22,743 nucleotides of DNA from JBLNDJ01 sp050261515. GTDB taxonomy: Bacteria > Acidobacteriota > Terriglobia > Bryobacterales > Bryobacteraceae. The notes under the pieces are model-generated. The model was not told the origin of the DNA, did not search any database, and saw only the letters and a list, made by a program, of their open reading frames with translations. Of this stretch, positions 16,782 to 22,743 are shown piece after piece (within the stretch, counting starts at the first letter, position 1; each line of letters begins with the position of its first letter). The position numbers and the translations under genes were made by a program. The stretch spans positions 1 to 22,743 of the forward strand of contig JBLNDJ010000053.1 of NCBI GenBank assembly GCA_050261515.1, read 5' to 3'.

Positions 16782-17306
16782 ATGGACGCTATGCTACGGG
16801 CGATTCCTCTCGCTTTCGCGATGTTGGCCGCGGCCGGCAGCGTCCACGAATTCACGATGAATTCCATCGACGGCAAGCCTGTGCCGCTTGCCGAATACAA
16901 AGGTAAAGTCGTGCTGATCGTCAACGTGGCGAGCAAGTGCGGCTACACCCCGCAATACGCCGGGCTCGAAGCGCTCTACCGGAAGTACAAGGACCGCAAC
17001 TTTGTGATCCTCGGCGTTCCAGCCAACAACTTCGGGTCGCAGGAGCCGGGGACGAACGAAGAGATCAAGGCCTTCTGCAAGCGCACCTACGACGTCACAT
17101 TTCCGATGTTGGCAAAGGTGAGCGTGAAGGGCGAAGATCAGGCGCCGCTCTACGCCTACCTGACCTCCACAGGAGGCGGCGAGGTGAAGTGGAACTTCAC
17201 CAAGTTCCTGGTGGACGGCGATGGCAAGGTCATCGGCCGGTTCGAGCCGGCCGTGAAGCCCGACGCTCCCGAGTTGACCGCCGCCATCGAAAAGGCGCTC
17301 AAATAG
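16782..17306 (+). CDS. Exported glutathione peroxidase family protein
   Basis: A 174-residue thioredoxin-fold peroxidase. The N-terminus (MLRAIPLAFAMLAAAGS) looks like a signal peptide, so it probably reduces peroxides in the periplasm. The catalytic set is complete with Cys in place of selenocysteine: C53 (NVASKCGYTPQY), Q87 (NNFGSQEPGTNEEI), and W137-N138 (VKWNFTKFLVDGDG). A second cysteine, C99 (AFCKRTYDV), is positioned like the resolving Cys of thioredoxin-dependent members, so thioredoxin or a similar carrier is the likelier reductant than glutathione. ATG at 16782 is used; ATG at 16791 is an alternative. Neither has a clear Shine-Dalgarno. A two-hairpin repeat begins one nucleotide after its TAG stop. 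Confidence 0.92.
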   Translation: MDAMLRAIPLAFAMLAAAGSVHEFTMNSIDGKPVPLAEYKGKVVLIVNVASKCGYTPQYAGLEALYRKYKDRNFVILGVPANNFGSQEPGTNEEIKAFCKRTYDVTFPMLAKVSVKGEDQAPLYAYLTSTGGGEVKWNFTKFLVDGDGKVIGRFEPAVKPDAPELTAAIEKALK

Positions 17307-17307
17307 G

Positions 17308-17347
17308 GTAGGGCGGACTTCCGGTCCGCAGCCGGCCCAGGCCGGCT
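17308..17347 (+). repeat. Two-hairpin intergenic element, copy B (after gpx)
   Basis: GTAGGGCGGAC begins one nucleotide after the stop codon (17304-17306). Hairpin 1 is GCGGAC (17313-17318), loop TTCCG, GTCCGC (17324-17329). Hairpin 2 is AGCCGGCC (17330-17337), loop CA, GGCCGGCT (17340-17347). There is no U-tract. The element ends 11 nt before the tadA start. Confidence 0.85.
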
Positions 17348-17358
17348 CAGCCAAGCCA

Positions 17359-17814
17359 TTGGATCACGAACTCTGCATGCGCGAAGCGCTTGCCCTGGCG
17401 TGCGCGGCGAAGGCGGCCGGCGAAGTGCCCGTCGGGGCCATCGTCGTCGCGGGAGGCGCTATCATAGGCCGCGGCGGGAATTCACCCGTGGGCCGCAACG
17501 ACCCGACCGCACACGCCGAAATCCTCGCGCTGCGCGAAGCCGCCGCGGCGGCCGGGAACTACCGCCTCGAAGACGCCACACTCTACGTCACGCTCGAACC
17601 CTGCGCCATGTGCGCCGGAGCGCTCGTAACCGCCCGAGTCCGCCGCCTGGTGTTCGGCGCGCGCGACCTGCGCTTCGGCGGCGTCCGCAGCAAATTCCGC
17701 ATCGCCGATTCGGACCTCCTGAACCACCAGGTCGAGATCGTCGAAGGCGTCCTCGCCGCCGAGTGCGTGCAGCTTTTGCAGGCGTTCTTCCAGGCGCGGC
17801 GCGAGCGGACTTAA
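17359..17814 (+). CDS. tadA: tRNA-specific adenosine deaminase TadA
   Basis: Zinc-dependent deaminase that converts the wobble adenosine of tRNA-Arg(ACG) to inosine; 151 residues. Zinc ligands and proton shuttle are visible in HAE (H52, E54) and PCAMC (C82, C85), with the family-typical GNSPVGRNDPTAHAEI and VFGARDLRFGGVRSKF. The TTG at 17359 is chosen as start since MDHELCMREAL matches the usual N-terminal helix. ATG at 17377 is an alternative that would shorten that helix. Neither has a Shine-Dalgarno, because the repeat element fills the space upstream. Its TAA stop (17812-17814) overlaps the stop of gcvPB on the other strand. Confidence 0.92.
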   Translation: MDHELCMREALALACAAKAAGEVPVGAIVVAGGAIIGRGGNSPVGRNDPTAHAEILALREAAAAAGNYRLEDATLYVTLEPCAMCAGALVTARVRRLVFGARDLRFGGVRSKFRIADSDLLNHQVEIVEGVLAAECVQLLQAFFQARRERT

Positions 17815-19289
17815 CGCCGCTTCCACCGCAACACCGGCTTCCGCGCCGCCGCCACTTCATCCACGCGCGTCGTGCGCGTACTGTGCGGCGCCTTCAGCAC
17901 CGTCTGCGGGTCCCGTTCCACTTCCTTCGCAATCGAAATCATCGCGTCGATGAACAGGTCGAGCTCGCGCTTGCTCTCGGTCTCGGTCGGTTCGATCATC
18001 ATCGCGCCGTGGACGATCAGCGGAAAGCTCACCGTGTAGGGGTGGAAGCCGTAGTCGATCAGGCGCTTGGCGATGTCGCCGGTGCGAACGCCGAGCTTCT
18101 CCTGCCGCGAATCGCTGAAGACGGCCTCGTGCATCGAGCGCTCTTCGTGCGGCATATCGTAGTACGGCTCGAGCGCCTTGCGGATGTAGTTCGCGTTCAG
18201 CACCGCATCCATGGTCGCGTTGCGCAGTCCCTCGCCGCCGTGCGCCATGATGTACGCGAGCGCCCGCACCATCACGCCGAAATTTCCGTAAAACGCCTTC
18301 ACGCGCCCGAGCGATTGCGGCCGGTCGTAGTCGAACCGCCACTGGCCGTCCGCGCGCTTCAGCCGCGGCACGGGCAGGAACGGCTCCAGGTGCGCCTTCA
18401 CGGCCACGGGACCGCTTCCCGGTCCGCCTCCGCCGTGCGGCGTCGAGAACGTCTTGTGCAGGTTCAGGTGCATCACGTCCACGCCGGTGTCGCCCGGCCG
18501 CGTGATGCCCGCCAGCGCGTTCATGTTCGCGCCGTCCATGTAGAGCTGCGCGCCGCGCGCGTGCAGAATCTCCGCGATCTTCCCCAAGTTCGGATCGAAC
18601 ACCCCGAGCGTGTTCGGATTCGTGAGCATTAGGGCGGCGACATCGGCATCCACGATCCGGGCCAGCGCCTCGATGTCGATCATGCCGCGCTCGTTCGACT
18701 TGATGTTCTCGACCTGATAGCCCGCGATCGCGGCCGTCGCGGGGTTCGTGCCGTGCGCCGAATCGGGAACCAGGATCTTCCTGCGCGCGCCGCCGCGCGA
18801 TTCGAGCAGCGCTCTCACGAGCAAAATTCCGGTCAGTTCGCCGTGCGCGCCCGCCGCGGGCTGTAGCGTCACGGCGTCCATGCCCGTAATCTCGGCGAGC
18901 ACGGCCTCGAGGCGCGCCATCACTTCCATCGCGCCCTGCGAGAGCTGCTGCGGCTGGTAGGGATGCGCCCAGGCGAGGCCTTCCGTGCGCGCCACAAGCT
19001 CGTTCACGCGCGGGTTGTACTTCATGGTGCACGAGCCGAGCGGGTACATGCCGAGATCGATCGAGTAATTCCACGTCGAAAGGCGCGTGAAGTGGCGGAT
19101 GGCCTCCACCTCGCTCACCTCGGGGAAGTCCGCGATTTCGGCGCGCACGTTTTCGGCGCCGAGCGTGCCCGCCGGATCCACCGCCGGAACATCCAGCTCG
19201 GGCAACTGGTAGCCCTTCTTGCCGGGCGAGCTCAGCTCGAACAGCAGCGGCTCGTCCTGGTTGACGTGGGTTCGCACTTTGCGGATCAT
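17811..19289 (-). CDS. gcvPB: Glycine dehydrogenase (decarboxylating) subunit 2
   Basis: PLP-binding half of the split P-protein of the glycine cleavage system; 492 residues. It decarboxylates glycine and loads aminomethyl onto the H-protein lipoyl arm. The PLP lysine is K279 in HLNLHKTFSTPHGGGGPGSGPV. Other family landmarks are YPLGSCTMKYNPRVNE, QPAAGAHGELTGILL, DSAHGTNPATAAIAGY and LTNPNTLGVFDPN. The start ATG at 19289 overlaps the gcvPA stop (ATGA), which is normal for this pair. The same frame reads open further upstream inside gcvPA, but that part is not coding. The gene ends in a TTAA shared with the converging tadA stop, leaving no room for a terminator. Confidence 0.96.
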   Translation of the reverse strand: MIRKVRTHVNQDEPLLFELSSPGKKGYQLPELDVPAVDPAGTLGAENVRAEIADFPEVSEVEAIRHFTRLSTWNYSIDLGMYPLGSCTMKYNPRVNELVARTEGLAWAHPYQPQQLSQGAMEVMARLEAVLAEITGMDAVTLQPAAGAHGELTGILLVRALLESRGGARRKILVPDSAHGTNPATAAIAGYQVENIKSNERGMIDIEALARIVDADVAALMLTNPNTLGVFDPNLGKIAEILHARGAQLYMDGANMNALAGITRPGDTGVDVMHLNLHKTFSTPHGGGGPGSGPVAVKAHLEPFLPVPRLKRADGQWRFDYDRPQSLGRVKAFYGNFGVMVRALAYIMAHGGEGLRNATMDAVLNANYIRKALEPYYDMPHEERSMHEAVFSDSRQEKLGVRTGDIAKRLIDYGFHPYTVSFPLIVHGAMMIEPTETESKRELDLFIDAMISIAKEVERDPQTVLKAPHSTRTTRVDEVAAARKPVLRWKRR

Positions 19290-20626
19290 CGGGCCACCAC
19301 CTTGGTCAGATCGCCTGCCTCGACCAGCGCGGCCGCGAGCGTGTCGATGTCCTGGCGGCGGTTCATCTCCGTCGCGCACAGCAGCAGGCCGTTCGGCAGT
19401 TCGGGATACCAGCACTCCACGGGCAGCCCGCCGATGATCTTCTTTTCGAGCAGCGCTTCGTTCACAGCTTCGGGACTCTCCACCGCCGTCACGAATTCGT
19501 TGAAGAACGGGCCCGAGAAGCGCAGCGGAACCTTCGAGGCCAGGTAGTGCGCCTTCGCCAGGTTCTGCGCCGCCAGCTCGCGCAGCCCTTCTTTTCCGTA
19601 GACGGTCATGAACACCGTCGCCATCAGCGCCACCAGCGCCTGGTTCGTGCAGATGTTCGACGTCGCCTTCTCGCGCCGTATGTGCTGCTCGCGCGTCGCG
19701 AGCGTGAGACAGAACGCGCGGTTGCCGCGCGTATCCACCGTCTCGCCCACGAGCCGCCCGGGCAACTGCCGCACGTATTTTTCTTTCGACGCGATCACGC
19801 CCGCGTACGGCCCGCCGTAGCTCGGCGAAATGGCGAACGATTGCAGCTCGCCGGCGACGATATCGGCCTCGGCCGGAGGCTTCAGAATTCCCAGCGCGAC
19901 CGCTTCCGTGAACACATCGATCAAGAGCGCGCCCGCCGTGCGCGCGGCCTCGGCCGCGGCCTTCACGTCCTCGACTATGCCGAAGAAGTTGGGCGACTGC
20001 ACGATCACGGCGGCCGTGCGGCCGTTGAGCTTCCCGGCGAGTTCCTCGAGCGCGGCCGCGCCGGTCTCGCGGTCGTAGCCGAACTCCTCGATCTCGATCC
20101 CCAGGTTCTTCGAGTACGTCGCCAGCACCTGCCGGTACTCGGGATGCACCGTGCGCGCCACCAACAGCCGCTTCCGTCCGGTCACGCGGACCGCCATGAG
20201 AGCCGCCTCGGCCGCCGCGGTCGAGCCGTCGTACATCGACGCGTTGGCCACGTCCATGCCCGTGAGCTGGCACAGCATGGTCTGGAATTCGAAGATCGAG
20301 GCCAGCGTGCCCTGCGAAATCTCAGCCTGGTAGGGCGTGTAGGACGTCAGGAACTCGCCGCGCGAGACCACCGCGTCCACCAGCACGGGCCGGTAATGCT
20401 GATAGGCCCCCGCGCCGAGAAACGACGCGTAGCCCACGGCATTCTCGTTCCCGCGCGCCCGGAAATACTCGACGATCTCGTACTCCGACTGGCCGCGTCC
20501 GATCGCCAGCGGGCGCTTCAGGCGAACGTGCTCAGGCAGGTCCGCAAACAACTCTTCGAGCGAGCGCACCCCGAGCGCGTCGAGCATTTCGCGGCGCTCG
20601 ACATCCGACTTGGGAAGATAACGCAA
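19286..20626 (-). CDS. gcvPA: Glycine dehydrogenase (decarboxylating) subunit 1
   Basis: Partner half of the split P-protein; 446 residues. Characteristic stretches are MRYLPKSDVERREMLDALGV, FLGAGAYQHYRPVLVDAVVSRGEFLTSYTPYQAEISQGTL, ASMYDGSTAAAEAALMA, SPSYGGPYAGVIAS and SNICTNQALVALMATVFMT. The start is TTG at 20626, supported by a strong Shine-Dalgarno GGAGGGG at 20639-20633 with 6-nt spacing. A GTG between the two is out of frame. It is separated from gcvH by a two-hairpin element, whereas the other junctions of the operon overlap by ATGA. Hence gcvPA/gcvPB may be translated or stabilised differently from gcvT/gcvH. Confidence 0.96.
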   Translation of the reverse strand: MRYLPKSDVERREMLDALGVRSLEELFADLPEHVRLKRPLAIGRGQSEYEIVEYFRARGNENAVGYASFLGAGAYQHYRPVLVDAVVSRGEFLTSYTPYQAEISQGTLASIFEFQTMLCQLTGMDVANASMYDGSTAAAEAALMAVRVTGRKRLLVARTVHPEYRQVLATYSKNLGIEIEEFGYDRETGAAALEELAGKLNGRTAAVIVQSPNFFGIVEDVKAAAEAARTAGALLIDVFTEAVALGILKPPAEADIVAGELQSFAISPSYGGPYAGVIASKEKYVRQLPGRLVGETVDTRGNRAFCLTLATREQHIRREKATSNICTNQALVALMATVFMTVYGKEGLRELAAQNLAKAHYLASKVPLRFSGPFFNEFVTAVESPEAVNEALLEKKIIGGLPVECWYPELPNGLLLCATEMNRRQDIDTLAAALVEAGDLTKVVAR

Positions 20627-20632
20627 CGATCA

Positions 20633-20639
20633 CCCCTCC
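20633..20639 (-). promoter_or_regulatory. Shine-Dalgarno fixing the TTG start of gcvPA
   Basis: GGAGGGG reads toward gcvPA and lies 6 nt before TTG at 20626. It abuts the end of repeat copy C. Confidence 0.8.
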
Positions 20640-20682
20640 AGGCCGGCCTGAGGCCGGCCGCGGACCCGGGGGTCCGCCCTGC
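20638..20682 (-). repeat. Two-hairpin intergenic element, copy C (inside the gcv operon)
   Basis: Read on the minus strand it begins GCAGGGCGGAC, its first G being the last base of the gcvH TAG stop. Hairpin 1 is GCGGACCC/GGGTCCGC (arms 20660-20667 and 20670-20677, 2-nt loop). Hairpin 2 is GGCCGGCC/GGCCGGCC (arms 20641-20648 and 20652-20659, 3-nt loop). Its far end runs into the gcvPA ribosome site. Confidence 0.85.
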
Positions 20683-21071
20683 TATTTCTCTGTCGCGACG
20701 TAACTCTCGTAATCGGCCGCCGGCATCAGCGACTCGAACTGTTTCGGATCGCTCAGGCGGATCCTGGCGAGCCACGCAGCGCCGTGCGGGTCCTGGTTGA
20801 TCTTCTCGGGCGCCTCGGCCAGCGACTCGTTCACTTCGATCACCTCGCCCGTCACGGGCGCGTAAACATCGGAGACCGCTTTCACAGACTCGACCGAGCC
20901 GAGCGTCTTGCCCTGCTCCACGCGCGAGCCCACCTTCGGCAGCTCCACGTAGACGATATCGCCGAGTTCGTTCTGGGCGTGGTCCGTGATGCCGACCGTC
21001 CCCACGCCGCCTTCGAGGCGTACCCACTCGTGTTCCTTCGTATAACGAAGTTCTTCCGGATATGTACTCAT
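20682..21071 (-). CDS. gcvH: Glycine cleavage system H protein
   Basis: Lipoyl-carrier protein of 129 residues that shuttles the aminomethyl group from the P-protein to the T-protein. The lipoylation lysine is K64 in LGSVESVKAVSDVYAPVTGE, with the typical EHEWVR (14-18) and GITDHAQNELGDIVYVELP around it. Length is standard. The ATG at 21071 overlaps the gcvT stop (ATGA), so the two are translationally coupled. The TAG stop leads straight into a two-hairpin element before gcvPA. Confidence 0.97.
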   Translation of the reverse strand: MSTYPEELRYTKEHEWVRLEGGVGTVGITDHAQNELGDIVYVELPKVGSRVEQGKTLGSVESVKAVSDVYAPVTGEVIEVNESLAEAPEKINQDPHGAAWLARIRLSDPKQFESLMPAADYESYVATEK

Positions 21072-22171
21072 TTCGCTCGCTTGTAGAACGGTGTGGGGAC
21101 CGTTACCGCGTCCACCAGTTGGCCCCGAATCAGTACCTGGATCTGCTGGCCCACGCCGGCGCGGTCCGCCGGAAGGTAGCAGAGCCCGATGTTCTTGTTC
21201 AGCGTCGGCGAAGGTCCGCCGCTGGTCACCCAGCCGGCCGGCTCTCCGCCGATAAACACCTCGTATCCGTCGCGCGCGATTCCGCGCCCGCGCATCTCGA
21301 AGCCGGCGAGCTTGCGCCGCACGCCCTCGCGCTCGAGCCGCTCGAGCGCGCCGCGCCCGACGAAATCGCCCTTGTCCATCTTCACGATCCACCCGAGCCC
21401 GGCCTCGAACGGCAGGATCGACGCGTGTATCTCGTGCCCGTAAAGCGCCATCGCGGATTCCATGCGCAGCGTGTTGCGGGCGCCCAGGCCGCACGGCTTG
21501 ATCCCGAACTCGCGCCCGGCCTCCATCAGCTCGTTCCAGAGCCGCTCGGCCTCCGCCGGCGCGATGTAGATTTCAAAGCCGTCCTCGCCCGTGTAGCCCG
21601 TGCGGGCGATGCGCGCCGGAGCGCCCGCCACCTCGCCGTCCGTGAACCAGTAATATCGCATCGCGCCGATGTCGGTTGCGGTCAGCTTCTTCAGCGTCGC
21701 GAGCGCGCGCGGACCCTGCACGGCAATCTGCGCATAACGCTCGCTCGCGAAATCGACTTCGGCGCGGAAGCGGTTCGCGGCGCTGATGTGCTCGCAGTCC
21801 TTCTCCTGGTTCGAAGCGTTTACGCACAGAAACAGGTGGTCGTCGGCGACCTTGTGAACCAGGATGTCGTCCACGAATCCGCCGTGCTCGTAGAGCAGCG
21901 CGGAATACTGAATCTGGCCCTGCTTGAGCCTGGCCACCGAGTTGGTGGTGACGTAGTCGGCGAGCGCGAGGGCCTCGGGACCCCGGATCTCGATCTCGCC
22001 CATGTGGCTGACGTCGAACAGGCCCACGGCGTTGCGCACCGCGGCGTGCTCGTCGAGGATGCCCGAATACTGCACGGGCATCTCCCAGCCGCCGAAATCG
22101 ACCATCCTGGCCCCCAGCCGGCGATGCGTGCGATTGAGTGGAGTGAGCTTCAAGCCCTGGGGAACAGCCAT
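21068..22171 (-). CDS. gcvT: Aminomethyltransferase (glycine cleavage T protein)
   Basis: Folate-dependent enzyme of 367 residues that releases ammonia and forms methylene-tetrahydrofolate from the H-protein-bound intermediate. Signatures are MVDFGGWEMPVQYSGILDEHAAVRNAVGLFDVSHMGEIEI, the catalytic-region CVNASNQEKD, VQGPRA, RTGYTGEDGFEIY and TSGGPSPTLNKNIGLCYLP. It is the first gene of the gcvT-gcvH-gcvPA-gcvPB operon; a lipoamide dehydrogenase gene is not in the window. The ATG at 22171 has no Shine-Dalgarno, and the promoter's -10 box ends only 9 nt upstream, pointing to a nearly leaderless mRNA. I see no glycine riboswitch in the 93-bp upstream gap. Confidence 0.97.
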   Translation of the reverse strand: MAVPQGLKLTPLNRTHRRLGARMVDFGGWEMPVQYSGILDEHAAVRNAVGLFDVSHMGEIEIRGPEALALADYVTTNSVARLKQGQIQYSALLYEHGGFVDDILVHKVADDHLFLCVNASNQEKDCEHISAANRFRAEVDFASERYAQIAVQGPRALATLKKLTATDIGAMRYYWFTDGEVAGAPARIARTGYTGEDGFEIYIAPAEAERLWNELMEAGREFGIKPCGLGARNTLRMESAMALYGHEIHASILPFEAGLGWIVKMDKGDFVGRGALERLEREGVRRKLAGFEMRGRGIARDGYEVFIGGEPAGWVTSGGPSPTLNKNIGLCYLPADRAGVGQQIQVLIRGQLVDAVTVPTPFYKRAK

Positions 22172-22180
22172 TAAAACTGT

Positions 22181-22209
22181 AGGCTAACAATTAGCGCGAA
22201 GGCCGTCAA
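22181..22209 (-). promoter_or_regulatory. Promoter of the gcv operon
   Basis: TTGACG (22209-22204), a 17-nt spacer and TAGCCT (22186-22181) precede gcvT. The predicted transcript start near 22174 leaves only about 2-3 nt before the ATG at 22171. Confidence 0.6.
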
Positions 22210-22228
22210 ATCCAAGAAATACAGCCGG

Positions 22229-22257
22229 TTGCGGCACAACCCCGGAGAGGCTATTCT
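22229..22257 (+). promoter_or_regulatory. Promoter of the bacterioferritin gene
   Basis: TTGCGG (22229-22234), a 17-nt spacer and TATTCT (22252-22257) end 7 nt before the ATG at 22265. Transcription would therefore start at or next to the start codon. No Shine-Dalgarno is present. Confidence 0.55.
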
Positions 22258-22264
22258 GTAAACC

Positions 22265-22735
22265 ATGAGAGGGAACAAGAACGTCATCGCGGCCCTGAAT
22301 GAAGCCCTGAAAGAGGAATTGACGGCGATCAATCAGTACTTCGTTCACGCCGAGCTCTGCGAGAACTGGAAGTACGAACGCCTGTCGAAGTACATCAAGA
22401 AGCAGTCCATCGACGAGATGAAGCACGCCGAGAAGCTGATCGAGCGCATTCTCTTCCTCGACGGCACGCCCTCGATGGACCCACTGCCCGTAAAGGTCGG
22501 CGCCAATGTGAAGCAGCAGCTCGAGAACGACCTCGCGCTCGAAGTCGGCGCCGTGGCGATGTACAACAAGGCCATCCAGACCTCCGTCGATGCCGGCGAC
22601 AACGGTTCCCGCGATCTCTTCGAAGCGCTTCTGAAGGACGAAGAAGAGCACGCCGACTGGCTCGAAGCGCAGCTACATCAAATCGGCGAAATGGGAATGG
22701 AGCGCTACCTCTCGCAGCAGGTCAAGAACGACTAA
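22265..22735 (+). CDS. bfr: Bacterioferritin
   Basis: Iron-storage protein of 156 residues that assembles into a 24-subunit haem-containing shell. Ferroxidase ligands can be read at E18, E51, H54, E93, E126 and H129 (EELTAINQYF, DEMKHAEKLIERILFLDG, LALEVGA, KDEEEHADWLE). The haem ligand M52 sits between E51 and H54, as in E. coli Bfr, so haem binding is expected. Length and order match the family, with a one-residue deletion before helix C relative to E. coli. It diverges from gcvT across 93 bp. There is no Shine-Dalgarno, and its promoter lies so close that the mRNA may be leaderless. I see no obvious Fur box, but one could be degenerate. The two-hairpin element begins right after its TAA. 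Confidence 0.97.
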   Translation: MRGNKNVIAALNEALKEELTAINQYFVHAELCENWKYERLSKYIKKQSIDEMKHAEKLIERILFLDGTPSMDPLPVKVGANVKQQLENDLALEVGAVAMYNKAIQTSVDAGDNGSRDLFEALLKDEEEHADWLEAQLHQIGEMGMERYLSQQVKND

Positions 22736-22743
22736 GTAGGGCG
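22736..22743 (+). repeat. Start of two-hairpin element, copy D (after bfr), cut by window end
   Basis: GTAGGGCG immediately follows the bfr TAA (22733-22735) and matches the first eight bases of copies A and B. The window ends here, so the hairpins cannot be checked. Confidence 0.6.

Noticed and set aside
19290..20273. Upstream extension of the gcvPB frame
   Set aside because: The open frame continues into gcvPA, but the translated part is Arg/Gly-rich nonsense. The true start is the ATG overlapping the gcvPA stop.
22172..22264. Glycine riboswitch upstream of gcvT
   Set aside because: The gap is only 93 bp, is filled by two divergent promoters, and shows none of the expected paired aptamer structure or a terminator.

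Overview
The window is about 22.7 kb of GC-rich bacterial chromosome and is gene-dense on both strands. The mix of genes suggests an acidobacterium, most likely Bryobacterales/Solibacter-like. The evidence is a six-domain S1 protein with a Solibacter-like N-terminus, an ECF sigma factor paired with a zinc-finger/HEAT anti-sigma factor, a split glycine decarboxylase (gcvPA/gcvPB), and exosortase-A-type polysaccharide genes. That assignment is inference from remembered protein families, not from a search.

Layout. 3-1317: the 3' part of a tyrosine integrase gene ends 32 nt from the 3' end of an initiator tRNA-Met gene on the opposite strand, so an integrative element probably sits in this tRNA and extends off the left edge. 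1450-4125 (minus): a membrane histidine kinase and a sigma-54-activating NtrC-type response regulator. 4181-5884 (plus): ribosomal protein S1. 5994-9800 (plus): a tight operon of ECF sigma factor, membrane anti-sigma factor with HEAT repeats, exported DUF4097-like beta-rich protein and exported double-PDZ protein, closed by a strong intrinsic terminator. 9921-14423 (plus): polysaccharide operon of O-antigen ligase/polymerase, AsnB-type amidotransferase and glycosyltransferase. 14532-14741: a small membrane protein behind a good sigma-54-type promoter match. 14742-15753 (minus): a DUF2085 membrane protein and a zinc-ribbon membrane protein. 15779-17814 (plus): D-2-hydroxyacid dehydrogenase, exported glutathione peroxidase, tRNA adenosine deaminase. 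17811-22171 (minus): glycine cleavage operon gcvT-gcvH-gcvPA-gcvPB. 22265-22735 (plus): bacterioferritin.

The most unusual signal lies between genes. A two-hairpin element (GTAGGGCGGAC...GTCCGC followed by a GCCGGCC/GGCCGGC hairpin) occurs three times in full and once cut by the window end. Each copy starts at, or within two bases of, the stop codon of the upstream gene and in that gene's orientation (rpsA, gpx, gcvH, bfr). One copy lies inside the glycine cleavage operon, so it cannot be a complete terminator there. A second theme is promoters placed so close to the start codon or RNA 5' end (gcvT, bfr, the dehydrogenase gene, tRNA-fMet) that the transcripts would be leaderless or nearly so. 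A third is that two convergent gene pairs abut or overlap at their stop codons with no terminator between them.

There is no gene-free stretch longer than 300 bases. I saw no CRISPR array, rRNA, insertion sequence or riboswitch.
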